DNA of 64,000 nucleotides from Apostichopus japonicus (GCF_037975245.1 NC_092575.1:17012310-17076309); one strand, 5' to 3'; shown: positions 52,201 to 63,200, counted from the first letter of the stretch. Made by a program: numbers and translations. Notes: generated from the sequence alone by a model not told the origin.

Positions 52201-53957
52201 TGGGCACATCCCTGTAAATGTGTAAGTCTGTCAAAGTAGTATACACTAGTCTGCTTCTTCTCACAGATCTGGCATTCAAGCCAAGAATATTTTCCAGACG
52301 TATCCATCCCTTCAAAAGCAGTCCACCCTGGGACATCTCGAAACTCAACTCGCCACAGCAATCACCTTAAAATCATCCAAAGAATATAAATTTTGGCTTT
52401 TGACTTACTCCAGATATCTTGTGCAAGAAGGTAGGATTTTATTTTTGCAAATAAAAAGGAACCATTATGACCCGGACCCTCAAACCTCTCACAAATTTCT
52501 TTAGCATTTCTTGAGATGCTCTCTCAGTACGAGAAGTTTGGCCTTCTGATCCCAAAAAAATTCTGTGTCCCACTAATTTAATGTAATGCTCTTTATTTTT
52601 TTTTATGATCATAAACATTTGCCTTAATCTCAACATGCCTGGTGTGACTTTGATGTTCGAGAGTGACAGAAAACAAGCGCATAAATAGCTTTCCTTTTAA
52701 CCAATCTATCTTTACATTAGTCTGCAATGCTGGTAGTAAGACAATTAGCAGTAAACTAATGTTGTGACAGAACTCAGAAACAGCATGTAAGAATTTGAGC
52801 ATAATGTTCAATAAAGTTTGTAGGAGTCAAAACAGAATAACTGATGTAATCTCAGTTTCATTACTTTTAATCATGTATTGGAAGAAGAAAAATATTATTT
52901 AGAGTATTATGAACAAGATATTACCAATCAATCAATCAATCATAAAAAAAAAAATTAAGATGCATTCGGTCTGCAATGTGTAATAAAAGCTACTCATTCT
53001 TTCCATTAATGGTTAAGTGTGATACCACCAAGATTATACTGAAATGTTGACTTTAAATTCAGCCGTTGATGTTTATCTTATACGCAATGTTTTATTTTTC
53101 TCAGTTTTGGAGAACAGGCTAAGAGAGTTGTGCCAAGATCTGTTGGGTCCAGTCCCAAGATCTGATGATGAGAGTATTCAGTGGCAGGCCACTGTACTTG
53201 TAAGTTTGACCTTAGAATGTTACCTTCAAGGGGTCACTATTTCAAAAACTAGGAACTTCTTCAAAGATATTTACTTTATCTTTATGTTACCATGGTAATT
53301 TATTACATGATTTTTTTTCCATGCAATTAAACATCCATACTTCACAAGTGCGATAGGCTTGATTGATGTCCAGCACTGTGTTATTTTATATTTACTTGTG
53401 TTCATACGGTTAAGGCTTCTGTAAAGAATGTGAGTAGGTACAGAGATATTCCTGACTAGGTGCCCCAATTGAATACTGTTCCTAGATGAGGACCTAACTA
53501 GGTACACCAGTGGGCCTCATTGAGTAAACCAATGAGCTTCAGTAGGTACATACATATTTGCTAGTACCCAAAAGTAGGTATATATGTCAATACATGTTTT
53601 GGAATTAACTAGCTCCAACAATGGCCCTAGCTGCTAAGTACACAAATGATAGTGAGCCTAACTAGGAACAGTATAAGTTAGGATCTTTAATAGAAATATG
53701 TCAAATGACCTGAGCTTAGGTATAATAAATGTACACAAATATGAACCAAAGAAACCTTGACATATCTTTTCCAATAATAATTTACAACTAAAACCTACTT
53801 TCCTAGCAACAATATCCTGCTACCATTTTCTTCTCTTCGTCAGGGGTTGTCCAAGCTTGATCTTTTGGAAGACATTCTACCGATCATCGGATCCAATCTA
53901 AAGCTGCAGAGGCTGTACTCTGAATTCCAAGAGCAGATGGAAATGGTTGAGAGGTAG
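32664..53957 (+). CDS. HIRA: HIRA histone H3.3 chaperone, complete gene, 27 coding exons
   Basis: HIRA deposits histone H3.3 independently of replication, together with UBN1, CABIN1 and ASF1a, in the nucleus. The start ATG at 32664 gives MKLLKPSWVNHN, the conserved HIRA N-terminus, and the stop is TAG at 53955-53957. All introns are GT-AG and all exon phases match; the exons sum to 2889 nt, that is 962 residues (human protein about 1017). The order is WD40 propeller (residues 1-365), a linker with the B domain (about 443-472), a basic Ser-rich stretch, and the Hira domain (about 580-962). Exon coordinates are given in the three block entries that follow. The first exon lies directly beside a SINE. 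No core promoter was identified; the 5' UTR may contain a further exon. Introns are unusually rich in tandem duplications. Confidence 0.97.
32728..33012 (-). mobile_element. tRNA-derived SINE, copy 2, in HIRA intron 1
   Basis: On the minus strand, the tRNA-like head carries a B box GGTTCAAGTCC (one change from consensus), followed by the same body as the copy at 14088-14397 (complement of gcaatggagattaagtgc and attgcccaaggacac). The minus-strand 3' end reads gcgctatataaat, identical to the 3' end of the LINE at 15340-15885. It begins 27 bp after the exon 1 donor. Confidence 0.85.
33629..34485 (+). repeat. Three tandem copies (~283 bp) of the HIRA exon 2 end plus intron 2
   Basis: Copies begin at ggaggacaag, positions 33629, 33911 and 34195 (periods 282 and 284). 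The first copy starts inside exon 2, so the last ten coding bases and the donor gtatag are present in all three. Similarity between copies is very high (a handful of differences), which suggests recent duplication or gene conversion. The third copy fades near 34485. Confidence 0.93.
41788..42094 (+). repeat. 43-bp tandem repeat, 7 units, HIRA intron 11
   Basis: The word ttacag recurs at 41788, 41831, 41874, 41917, 41960, 42003, 42046 and 42089, always exactly 43 bp apart. Units vary at a few bases (ctccttaagcctgccgcact is the common form). Each unit ends ctgtattacag, which looks like a splice acceptor. Confidence 0.97.
42105..42139. repeat. 16-bp perfect hairpin next to the 43-bp array
   Basis: Arms tatcttctgccttgtt (42105-42120) and its exact complement (42124-42139) with a 3-base loop. 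No terminator or RNA gene context; position 11 bp after the tandem array. Confidence 0.9.
43416..46809 (+). CDS. HIRA: HIRA coding exons 14-18: linker with ASF1-binding B domain
   Basis: Exons: 43416-43646, 44433-44521, 45273-45387, 45943-46028, 46689-46809. Exon 14 ends the propeller region and carries a Gln/Lys-rich helix-like stretch (MLKFQQKQKVLAEQQAKKKQ). Exon 15 contains TRTADGRRRITPL (about residues 451-463), the B-domain core; the Ile in this motif corresponds to human Ile461, which is needed for ASF1 binding. Exons 16-18 encode a charged, low-complexity linker with a basic KKPRK stretch, a plausible nuclear localisation signal. The 3' end of exon 16 and its donor are duplicated in the following intron. 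Confidence 0.93.
44040..44301 (+). repeat. 131-bp tandem duplication, HIRA intron 14
   Basis: Units begin tttattctaataaatttc at 44040 and 44171 and end cttttcaaaatgct. Differences include a 9-base deletion within the second unit and changes in the G-run. Confidence 0.9.
45370..45680 (+). repeat. 154-bp tandem duplication of HIRA exon 16 end and intron 16
   Basis: gacaagacaaataccgag plus the donor gtaggc occurs at 45370 (exon 16) and again at 45524. The intronic sequence after each matches with scattered differences. The duplicate therefore holds the last 18 coding bases of exon 16 and a second donor. Confidence 0.92.
46227..47035 (+). repeat. Pair of ~165-bp direct repeats flanking HIRA exon 18
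   Basis: Copies at about 46227-46395 (intron 17) and 46868-47035 (intron 18) share gtggagattaaa, atagatgtcagatc, ttttagatctagttta and cctttctacagacaactat. Exon 18 (46689-46809) lies between them. They could be two insertions of one element or an old duplication. Confidence 0.85.
47284..53957 (+). CDS. HIRA: HIRA coding exons 19-27: C-terminal Hira domain
   Basis: Exons: 47284-47452, 48046-48139, 48304-48528, 49402-49460, 49949-50057, 50554-50676, 52267-52430, 53105-53199, 53844-53957. They encode residues about 580-962: LPIPESQKSFSVKF, EIENDVVVAGTTLHKIKC, GRRMLPPIVLPAQVSHL, FVMALTTNGRLYVWD, EMGVPVLTLSNGKSYTYNP, HLETQLATAITLKSSKEYKF, LRELCQDLLGPVPRSDDESI and LLEDILPIIGSNLKLQRLYS. In the family this region trimerises HIRA and binds CABIN1. 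The Trp-Asp pair at about 742-743 aligns with human W799/D800, which are required for trimerisation. Exon 25 starts 53 bp after the end of a transposon (51727-52214). Confidence 0.95.
48810..49232 (+). repeat. 60-63-bp tandem repeat, 7 units, HIRA intron 21
   Basis: Each unit contains atatctgtactccagtcc and agcataaatgctac. Minus-strand frames (VAFMLYTIWTGVQIS) run through it because the unit is close to a multiple of three, but the frame drifts between units and no gene is supported. Confidence 0.93.
51727..52214. mobile_element. Inverted-repeat element in HIRA intron 24
   Basis: The ends cagggatgtgccca (51727-51740) and tgggcacatccctg (52201-52214) are perfect 14-bp inverted repeats. Flanks catatatg and taaatgtg agree at only five of eight bases, so a target duplication is unproven. 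The interior repeats gtgctgggcggg three times. No coding frame. Confidence 0.75.
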
Positions 53958-54284
53958 CACTTCCATAACGATCGAATAGATTGAGCTCTGCGGTGCTCCT
54001 TCATCGTAAAAGTCATCGGAGAGGACCAGGTCCACCCTGCTGGGCCCCAGGAGAGAGGACAGTAATAGAGTCGTGGCAGAATGCACACTGTCCCTGTTAC
54101 CCTGTATTGTCTGTCCCAGCTGTGGATGGAATCTCTGTGTGCTGCTAGTCATTTCATTTTGAGAACGTTACCGAGGAGTATTTGCTAGTTTGGTTGCCGA
54201 TGCCAGAGAAGTTTCAACAGGCTTTGTTGTCTTCGATATCTTCGTCAAAGCTGTCATCGTGGAGACACTCTTTGGAGTGATCTG

Positions 54285-56195
54285 TGTGGAGTATGGAGTC
54301 TGAATACGGACCTTAACAGTGTGAAACTATATCATACTGTCATTTATCACTCTTGTGTGGAGTATGGAGTCTGAATACGGACCTTAACAGTGTGAAACTA
54401 TATCATACTGTCATTCATCACTCCTGTGTGGAGTATGGAGTATGAATACGGACCTTAACAGTGTGAAACTATATCATACTGTCATTCATCACTCCTGTAT
54501 GGAGTATGGAGTCTGAATACGGACCTTAACGGTGTGAAACTATATCATACTGTCATTCATCACTCTTGTATGGAGTATGGAGTCTGAATACGGACCTTAA
54601 CGGTGTGAAACTATATCATACTTTCATTCATCACTCTTGTATGGAGTATGGAGTATGAATACGGACCTTAACGGTGTAAAACTATATCATACTGTCATTC
54701 ATCACTCTTGTATGGAGTATGGAGTATGAATACAGACCTTAACGGTGTGAAACTATATCATACTGTCATTCATCACTCCTGTATGGAGTATGGAGTCTGA
54801 ATACGGACCTTAACAGTGTAAAACTATATCATACTGTCATTCATCACTCTTGTATGGAGTATGGAGTCTGAATACGGACCTTAACAGTGTAAAACTATAT
54901 CATACTGTCATTCATCACTCTTTTGTGGAGTATGGAGTCTGAATACGGACCTTAACAGTGTAAAACTATATCATACTGTCATTCATCACTCTTGTGTGGA
55001 GTATGGAGTATGAATACGGACCTTAACAGTGTGAAACTATATCATACTGTCATTCATCACTCTTGTGTGGAGTATGGAGTCTGAATACGGACCTTACCGG
55101 TGTGAAACTATATCATACTGTCGTTCATAATCTTGTGTGGAGTATGGAGTCTGAATACGGACCTTAACGGTGTGAAACTATATCATACTGTCATTCATCA
55201 TTCCTGTATGGAGTATGAATATGGACCTTAACGGTGTGAAACTATATCATACTGTCATTCATCACTCCTGTATGGAGTATGGAGTCTGAATACGGACCTT
55301 AACAGTGTAAAACTATATCATACTGTCATTCATCACTCTTGTATGGAGTATGGAGTCTGAATACGGACCTTAACAGTGTAAAACTATATCATACTGTCAT
55401 TCATCACTCTTTTGTGGAGTATGGAGTCTGAATACGGACCTTAACAGTGTAAAACTATATCATACTGTCATTCATCACTCTTGTGTGGAGTATGGAGTAT
55501 GAATACAGACCTTAACAGTGTGAAACTATATCATACTGTCATTCATCACTCTTGTATGGAGTATGGAGTCTGAATACGGACCTTACCGGTGTGAAACTAT
55601 ATCATACTGTCGTTCATAATCTTGTGTGGAGTATGGAGTCTGAATACGGACCTTAACGGTGTGAAACTATATCATACTGTCATTCATCATTCCTGTATGG
55701 AGTATGAATATGGACCTTAACGGTGTGAAACTATATCATACTGTCATTCATCATTCCTGTGTGGAGTATGGAGTCTGAATACAGACCTGAACAGTGTAAA
55801 ACTATATCATACTGTCATTCATCACTCTTTTGTGGAGTATGGAGTCTGAATACGGACCTTAACAGTGTAAAACTATATCATACTGTCATTCATCACTCTT
55901 GTGTGGAGTATGGAGTATGAATACGGACCTTTACGGTGTGAAACTATATCATACTGTCATTCATCACTCCTGTGTGGAGTATGGAGTCTGAATACGGACC
56001 TTTACGGTGTGAAACTATATCATACTACCATTCATCACTCTAGTGTGGAGTATGGAGTCTGAATACGGACCTTAACAGTGTGAAACTATATCATACTGTC
56101 ATTCATCACTCCTGTATGGAGTATGGAGTCTGAATACGGACCTTAACGGTGTGAAACTATATCATACTGCCATTCATAACTCCTGTCTGGAGTAG
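54285..56195 (+). repeat. 71-bp satellite-like array, about 27 units, 3' of HIRA
   Basis: The unit contains tggagtatggagtctgaata, cggaccttaacagtgtgaaa and ctatatcatactgtcattca. Consecutive units start 71 bp apart (54285, 54356 and so on). At least two units are shortened by about 13 bp. Variant units recur 489 bp apart (55091 and 55580; 55201 and 55690; 54921 and 55410), so a higher-order block was duplicated. It begins about 330 bp after the HIRA stop, with no AATAAA seen before it, so it may be part of the 3' UTR. Confidence 0.97.
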
Positions 56196-56617
56196 CAGCC
56201 AAGGACAATGGTGCTTGTGTGAAAGCGGCTTTGCTTGAGAATGTTATGGACTAGTGATACATACTGTACGGATTTGATCCATCTGTTCTGATGTCTCAAG
56301 CAATGTAGAAAGATTTGGTTTTGGTACATAAGGTTATACTCCAACTTCCCAATCATGAGTCACGTTGATATATATGCCACATTAATAAGAAATTTTGTGA
56401 ACTATCATGATTAAATTTACATTTTCCAAATGATTTTAAGCTGAAGTCAAGACTAAGCATAGACTTACAACACTTTTATAGGTTTTCATTGCCTTGCATA
56501 GTTCAGATGTAGGAAAATGGGCACAAGTTAGTATTGTCATGAGCTAGTATACTGGGGGGGGGGGGGTGGTGTCAGGGGTCTGATCAACTGATGGAGGCCA
56601 CCTGGGACAATATGGGA

Positions 56618-56906
56618 CAGGCTCATAGCCAGGAATTTGCCAAGAGAGGGGCAAAACTGTAGATTCGGCATTGCAAACTATCTAAGCGTAGCGCCACCAT
56701 GGTTGGCGCGAAGCGTACAAGAAAATTTTGGCTGAAAATGCCTCCCAGATCGCTGGAAATGGCACTTCCCAGGCCTTGTAAGTTGCATCTTAGCATTTTC
56801 TCTTTTGAAAATACTAGCGATATCATAAAAACATTGAAATTTTTTTTTAAAATATGCTCAAGGGGGGGCGGCTGCCCCCTTCCCCCCCCCCTTGGCTACG
56901 CGCCTG
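56618..56906 (+). mobile_element. MITE, 289 bp, near-perfect 8-bp target duplication
   Basis: The left end caggctcatagcc matches the inverse of the right end ggctacgcgcctg with three mismatches. The flanks atatggga (56610-56617) and atatggaa (56907-56914) agree at seven of eight bases. A truncated relative lies at 6311-6555. hAT-like by duplication length; no coding frame. Confidence 0.82.
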
Positions 56907-57417
56907 ATATGGAATAAAGGTTTGCTTATCGTTATTTTCATTGTATACTTTAAGAAAGATGAAGAGTGCGAAAATTGGGGCATGGCGATGTAATTGTCCG
57001 GAGGGCCCGACCAGGCTCTCAGACATTCATCAATCGAATTGGCTGGACCTGCTTTAGTCTAGCAAACACATCAATACTTCAACTCCTCAGAAGTAATGCA
57101 AACATAAGTGAAATAGGAGTGATTTTTAACTACTTTCACTGCAATTGTGTCAATTTCCTTCACTTTTTCATGATGAATTAATTGGTCATCAAATGATCAT
57201 TGAAAATGTTTTACAAAAAGTTGTAAAGTAGTCCAAGACAAAGCATGTCGTTTCCTTTTTTCTTTCCATGTGTTTTTTAGCTAAGGAGTCTTGTAAATTA
57301 TATGTACATGTTTGTGAAAGTAAATAAAAGTGACGACACTGACTGACAAATTAGTCATTTTATCCTCATTTGAGCAGACTTGAAGGATACTCAAAATTTA
57401 ACACACATAGCTAAGTT

Positions 57418-57576
57418 CAAAATAAAATAAAACTGTTAGCAAACTGCTTAACCACTAGAGAGCCTATGTAAGAGAATGTGTAAAAGTAAGTTGGCCTGAC
57501 GTTTCGATCCTAGCAGGATCTTCTTCAAAGGCTAAAAAAAAAAAAAAGGATCGAAACGTCAGGCCAACTTACTTTT
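57418..57576. mobile_element. Short insertion with 35-bp perfect hairpin, flanked by 17-bp direct repeats
   Basis: The direct repeats acacacatagctaagtt (57401-57417 and 57577-57593) bracket the insert; the hairpin's right arm runs a few bases into the second one. The arms 57477-57511 and 57547-57581 are perfect complements across 35 bases, with a 35-base loop. The arm contains cctgacgtttcgatcc; on the complementary strand the left part reads ttgaagaagatcctgctaggatcgaaac. This resembles the CUGANGA / stem II / GAAA layout of hammerhead ribozymes found in Penelope-like elements, but the first core base is not matched and helix III is absent. Confidence 0.7.
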
Positions 57577-57593
57577 ACACACATAGCTAAGTT

Positions 57594-59770
57594 AACGGAT
57601 CATCTAACAATGTAGAACAGAAGAGTGTACCACCTCCCATCCCCCCCCCCCCCATCGCCCTTTCCGCCGTTAAATGTAGATAATGATGTTTGTAGTGTAA
57701 ATAATGAGATGTGTCAAATTTGATCAATATAAGCGACGGTGTTTTCAAAAGCTTTAAGCAAAAGTTTGTAGGTCTACTGACTGTATTTGGAATTTCTTGA
57801 AAATGTTCTTCGTAAGTTGCGAAAGATCGCATCATTTTGCACCAAAACCCCATTAAATATGCGAAGATTTCTTGAAAAGGGAGGTGGGCATCCCATCCCT
57901 TTCCACCCCCCAACCCCCGGTCGGCCTGTCCACACACTTCCATCGAAGAAAACAAACTAAACAAAGCCTTGTACGTACATGTTTTGCCCATTATATATTT
58001 ATTGTGTTAATAAAGAGATTGTAAAATTTGATCTCCAAAAGCTTGATCACGATCAACAAATTCAAGAAAGTATTTGTAGGTCTAGTAGGCTATCTCCTGA
58101 AGTTTCTTATGAAATAAATGTCCTTGTAAATTGCTGTCTTATACAAAAAAATCTCTCAAGGGGCTATCCATCTTGGCCCCTAGACCCCTTGGTACATCCC
58201 TCCCCTTGCTTGTACGGGCGTGCATAGATTCCACTTTCCCGCTCCGCGTCGGAAATCCGATTACGTTTTTACCTATGAATGCTCCGATTTTCACAAGTGG
58301 GGCAAAGCCTCCGAACGCAGTCGCACTTACGGAGAATTTTCTCGTAGCATTTCATTTCCGAAAGATGATCTATTCGGAACTGTGGAAAATAAAAGGAGTG
58401 TAACTTAGCTGTTTTTCTTGTCTTTAGAAAGCTTTGGAGGGGTGGTTGGATGTGGGGGGGGGGGGACGGGGGAGGGGAATAATAAGTTTGTCTGATCGAC
58501 TCAGTGCTATCCGATTTGCCAATTTCTAATTTTCACTTCTACCGCCGAGATTTGCTTGGATCGCACGGATTCATGCAAGCATATTTACTCTGACTACCTG
58601 TACTGAAGAACGGTGACTAGCTTGATTCCCTCACCGCAACCTTATGCCGCCCCAAACCCTCCACCCCCCCCCCCCCCACCCACCCCACCTACGCTATGCA
58701 TTCTTCCTCTCCCACACCTGACCTACACCGTGTATTGTAGACTGCGAACATATTTCTTTCAGACAAGGAGTCGGCTCACACAGTTCCATCGGACCATCAC
58801 AGTCACTGTGACCATAAAAAGACAACTTCTGACAAAGGCATATGGGGTTTTGGATAATTTTTATGGTTTGAAATTAGCGTCAAGACAGTACTGATTTCTG
58901 GTAACCCTGGAAAGAAGAATGAAGACCACAAAGGAGAAAATTTAATACATTTTTAACAAATGTACAGTAGTTCCATTGCAAAGTGTTATAAAAGTGTTTC
59001 CGAAATGCTGTAAGTATTTGTTGGATTTTTAACCTCACTCATTCTCTGGAAAGAATGAACAAACTTCCTGGGCCAAACCGAACTTACAATTTGGAAAATG
59101 TGGGGGAAAGAAATAAATCGTGCAATAGGTATAAGTGTTGTAGATGCGACTATAGTCGTGTACCCGGCCTTTAGACGATCACAACATGAAATTATGTAAT
59201 TTTGCTAAGTTTTATCCTATGGATCGGTGAGGATCGTTGAAGATAAATCCGTACCCGGGTACAGCTAACATAAGATCTATCCTAGGCATACAGCGTAAGT
59301 TAGGCTAGGGATACGTAGGCTACGCAATCCACTATTTTATACAACCATTCCCATATGCATGAAATGCATTAGACCTTCTCTACAGCAGGCTATTTACAAC
59401 AGACAATGTGATACATAAATCCCCATTTCTAAATGTGATTAACCTCAAATTTAATTCTGTCTGCCTTGGTCAAGGCATTGAGTGGATTGATATGAGCTAT
59501 GTAAGAGAGAGTTGCATCTGAAATGGAAGTTTAGGAGGGAACAGGTTAAGGGGACATTTAGCTTTTTAGACATTTCAGCACTTTCCGCAATCCTTTGTGA
59601 ATATCTATACAATTTACATAATTTATAATAAGGAATGTTTTCCCTTTGTACAAATATTAGAAAGCAGTAGCACAGATATAAATAGGAAAAGAAATACTGG
59701 CAATTTCCAGAAAATATTTCAGAACATTGGCACAGAATCTAAATGACCAAGTAATACTACTGAACAGGTT
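57594..59770. other. No gene seen between HIRA region and PAGR1 promoter
   Basis: C runs at about 57644-57655 and 58663-58679, and a G run at 58457-58467. Open frames of up to 134 codons (57587-57991, minus) run through homopolymers and show no domain. Confidence 0.5.
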
Positions 59771-59778
59771 GTTTTTGT

Positions 59779-59820
59779 CCAATATCATTGCGCAAGCGCA
59801 ATAGCATCACGTCGTCCAAT
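59779..59820 (+). promoter_or_regulatory. Likely PAGR1 promoter: CCAAT boxes and NRF1-type palindrome
   Basis: CCAAT at 59779-59783 and again at 59816-59820 flank TGCGCAAGCGCA (59789-59800), which differs from the NRF1 palindrome TGCGCATGCGCA at one base. There is no TATA box in the usual place, which fits a housekeeping promoter. The distance to the start codon is about 400 bp. A possible acceptor (ttatattattttacag, ending at 60092) suggests a 5' UTR intron. Confidence 0.5.
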
Positions 59821-60102
59821 TCAACGTTAGGAAAAAGTTGGCGATTTTTACGAAAAAAACATTTTTTCCCGTGAAAAATATGTATGCACGCTGGTTCCAG
59901 TCAGTTTTAAACGTGTTTCCAGATATACTCTGATAACATCAATTGTTTTTGATGGTATTTTAAACTTGTTGTCTTGAGTTGTCTTGAGTTGTCGTGAAAT
60001 CGGCCTGTTGACGCTAATTAGTGTGACCCGTTTTTATGATATTTTTGAAAGACAAATTACGATAAATAACAGCAGTTTATATTATTTTACAGGATTTCCA
60101 TC

Positions 60103-60117
60103 ATGTCTGTAATGTGA
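60103..60117 (+). other. Short upstream ORF before PAGR1
   Basis: ATG TCT GTA ATG TGA, encoding four residues, 85 bp before the main ATG. If transcribed it could reduce initiation at PAGR1. The TGA is in frame with PAGR1 and sets the limit for its upstream extension. Confidence 0.35.
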
Positions 60118-60201
60118 GTTGCTTCAGATCTAAGAAATTTTGACAGCACAAAAGTTCTTCAATTGCCAAGACTTTTGAGTTATTCAAAAGAGAGCACAGA
60201 A

Positions 60202-63200
60202 ATGGATGAAACTACCACACCAGGAAGTCCCAACAAGGTCAGTCCTATGGAAACCAATCATGAGAATGTTAAAATTGTAAAGAATGAAGTTGTAACAAAG
60301 TTAACTGATGAGACGAGTAATTCAAAACAGTCCCTAACTGATCAAACAGTTGATCAAAGTCCAGATACAAAAACAGAGTTAACTCATAATGTGCAGCCGC
60401 AGAACGAAATAAGACCCAATTTAAGCGATGGCACAGAGCTAAGAGCAAACGCTGCGAGCCAACAAATTATCCATCCAGTTACAAACACTACAGAGAGTAT
60501 TAAAGATGTTACTGCTACAAATCTGGAGGGAGAAAGTGATATGCGTGACACACACGTTGAGAAATCAACGGACAAAACAATTGAGGAAGGAGTTAGTAAA
60601 GCTGTTACAGAGTTAAAGCTAGACGAGCACAAAGAACAAACCCAAAATGTGGAGAGGTTACAGTCTGAAAATGAGTCAAAGGAAGAACCCGTTCCTCCGA
60701 GAACAGAGGAAGAGAAGCATGATCCAGAAATAGCGGATCCAGTCATCAAAAGTGAGGATCAAATGGATGTCGATCTGCCTCTTAAAACAGATGTCATTCC
60801 CTCCGGTGTAGATTGCAAAGAGGAGAATGAGGTTGTGGATAACAAAGATGAAATTCCAGAAAGCAAAGAGGAGGATGCAATCGATGAAGCTTGGAAGTCG
60901 GATGATTTTGACTTACCTCCATCCGATGACGAAGAAAACTACTTCTCGGAACCCCCTCCTCACGTAATCATAGAACTTTATCAGAAGCTAGACGAGAGTA
61001 ACATCTTGGACTTGGAGTGGACGTGTTTGGGAAGGAGGACTCCGGATGAAGATGGAGAGAAGATGGATGTAGAGGAAGTTGTTCCAAATGATCAAGAGGA
61101 GAAAGTTGATCAACCAGTGTAAGTATTCAAATTATGTATTTACAGTAATGTCTTTCATCATATAATGAAACAGACAACCAAGAAGAAAACTCTGCATCTC
61201 TTAATCGGGTGGTAATATTGTTTTCTCTGACCTAATCATGTTATGTTCACACACGATTGGATAACACTTTGTCTAAGAGATGTACGTGGTTCAGACTGGT
61301 TCCAATCATTTTTAGTTTCTCCTTAGCAGGAAGTAATATAAAAAGAGGAAATAAACCAAGCCATCATCTTCAGTTTCCTTGGCAGAGATCTTTGTGAAAG
61401 AAGAATAACTCCTGCAAAACTGCTAAAGAAAAGTCTTGCTTTATTTGGGAGATATCTGTATCAGTCAATCTTTGTAACATTCCTGGTGTGAATTTTGGTT
61501 GAAAAAATTTACAGATAATGATTTTCAAGCCTGTGTGTTTGCCTTTAACAGTTGAATTACTACAAGAGAGTAGCAAATTCAACTTAGTTGTAAATCAGAA
61601 TACAAAATATTCTCTTACCCTTTGCTTTTGTGTAACATTTTTCATGAGGAATGGATGATAGCGGTAAAAGATTCTTCATTTTAATATCATTTTCAAGGCT
61701 ATTTTGTTGCTTATATATATTTTTTTCCTTTTTAGTGAGGAGGATCCTACCTTTGATTTTGACATGGATGCAGTGATTGAGAATAAAGTAACTCCAAGAC
61801 GAATACCAGGTAAGAATACGTTTGGGGGGAGGGGGGTTGGGGAGGGGGGGAAAAGAGTTTCATTTTCATGAAGTTGTCTTACTCGGTGCTTCCATTAGTT
61901 AAATCTACTGGTACTGCTTGGTACATGAAGGTATTGTTGCCTACACATTTTTAAATTTGTGTCAAAAACAGTTGCTGAACAGATGATTTGCAATATATAG
62001 CTGTACCATCAGTTTACGAAACTGTCAGAATATCTGTAAAGGGTGAATTAGGCAGAACATTAAGTTTGATATGTTGTTACACAGCACCACATATTATTAG
62101 TGGTTTCAAATACCACTATTAATTGTGGCGAAAATGAGTCTTTCAATATTTGAGTCTCACCAATTATAGAAGTGGCTGGATGACTTAGTCTAACATACAA
62201 AGGTTCACCAATTATAGAAGTGGCTGGATGTCTTAGGCTTACATACAGAGCCACTAGATAAGTTTCTCAGATGTAACACAAAAACACTGTTGGAAAACAT
62301 TAAGTCTTTTATGGCTTTGGATAACTTGTTAACAATGCATTACAATTGGTGCATAGTGAAATGGTGTTGAATGTCATTCAAGGGTGCTCTATTGTTCAGA
62401 ATGTATGTTATAGTTTAGTTATCAGAACTGATATAGCCATTGGATAAAGATTTTCATTTGGACCTGCACTGAGGAGAAAAGTGTCAAGTTTATTAAAAAT
62501 CCAGTATAAATACAGGAAAGTACATATTTATAAATAGGATGAAAAACAGTTAAGAGTCCACATTACTAGCACAAAATTTTTTGTTATTTCATTATTATTT
62601 TTTACTATAACTAATATCAAGACAAAACATTTTGCCTTAAAACGCCCTTTTGAAGAGCTGTAAAGCTCAGTTTGTACATGCAACTCAAATTCAAATGTGC
62701 TCTCAAGAAGTTATTAGCACAATCACACATTGATTGCAACTTAGTATAATAACATAGTATTGATATGAAAGAACACACAAATTCAGGGAGTATTTTTTTC
62801 GGAAAAGTTGCAATGTTGTGCACAGTAGTATCCATATAAGTATGAAATGCAGTCAGCTGATTTATCACAAATTTTGTGAGAAATTTTTTTTAAAATAAAA
62901 ATGTAGTTGGATCACACTGATTACGTTCAAATTCACTGGTCAGCCAGTCTTTACAAGATGTGTAGCATACAGCAAGCTAAATGATGTCAAATAATGTTTA
63001 ACGTTTCTGGCAAGAATGGAGCAAAACACCTGATGTTTTCTGCGTTCAAACATGTCTCTTTGAGGTAACCATAACAATGTATCTATTATAAATACATTCT
63101 GTGAAACTAAACTACTTTTAGACATTTTAAGAACATCTTTCTGTCTTGATTATGCCTCTGCAGTGTAAATTAATGTCTTTATTAAAATTGTCTTTAATTG

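Noticed and set aside
51719-52222. 8-bp target duplication for the element in HIRA intron 24
   Set aside because: catatatg and taaatgtg agree at only five positions in AT-rich DNA, which is not convincing.
57587-57991. 134-codon minus-strand frame between HIRA and PAGR1
   Set aside because: It begins and ends in homopolymer-rich DNA, contains Gly runs from C tracts and matches no family.
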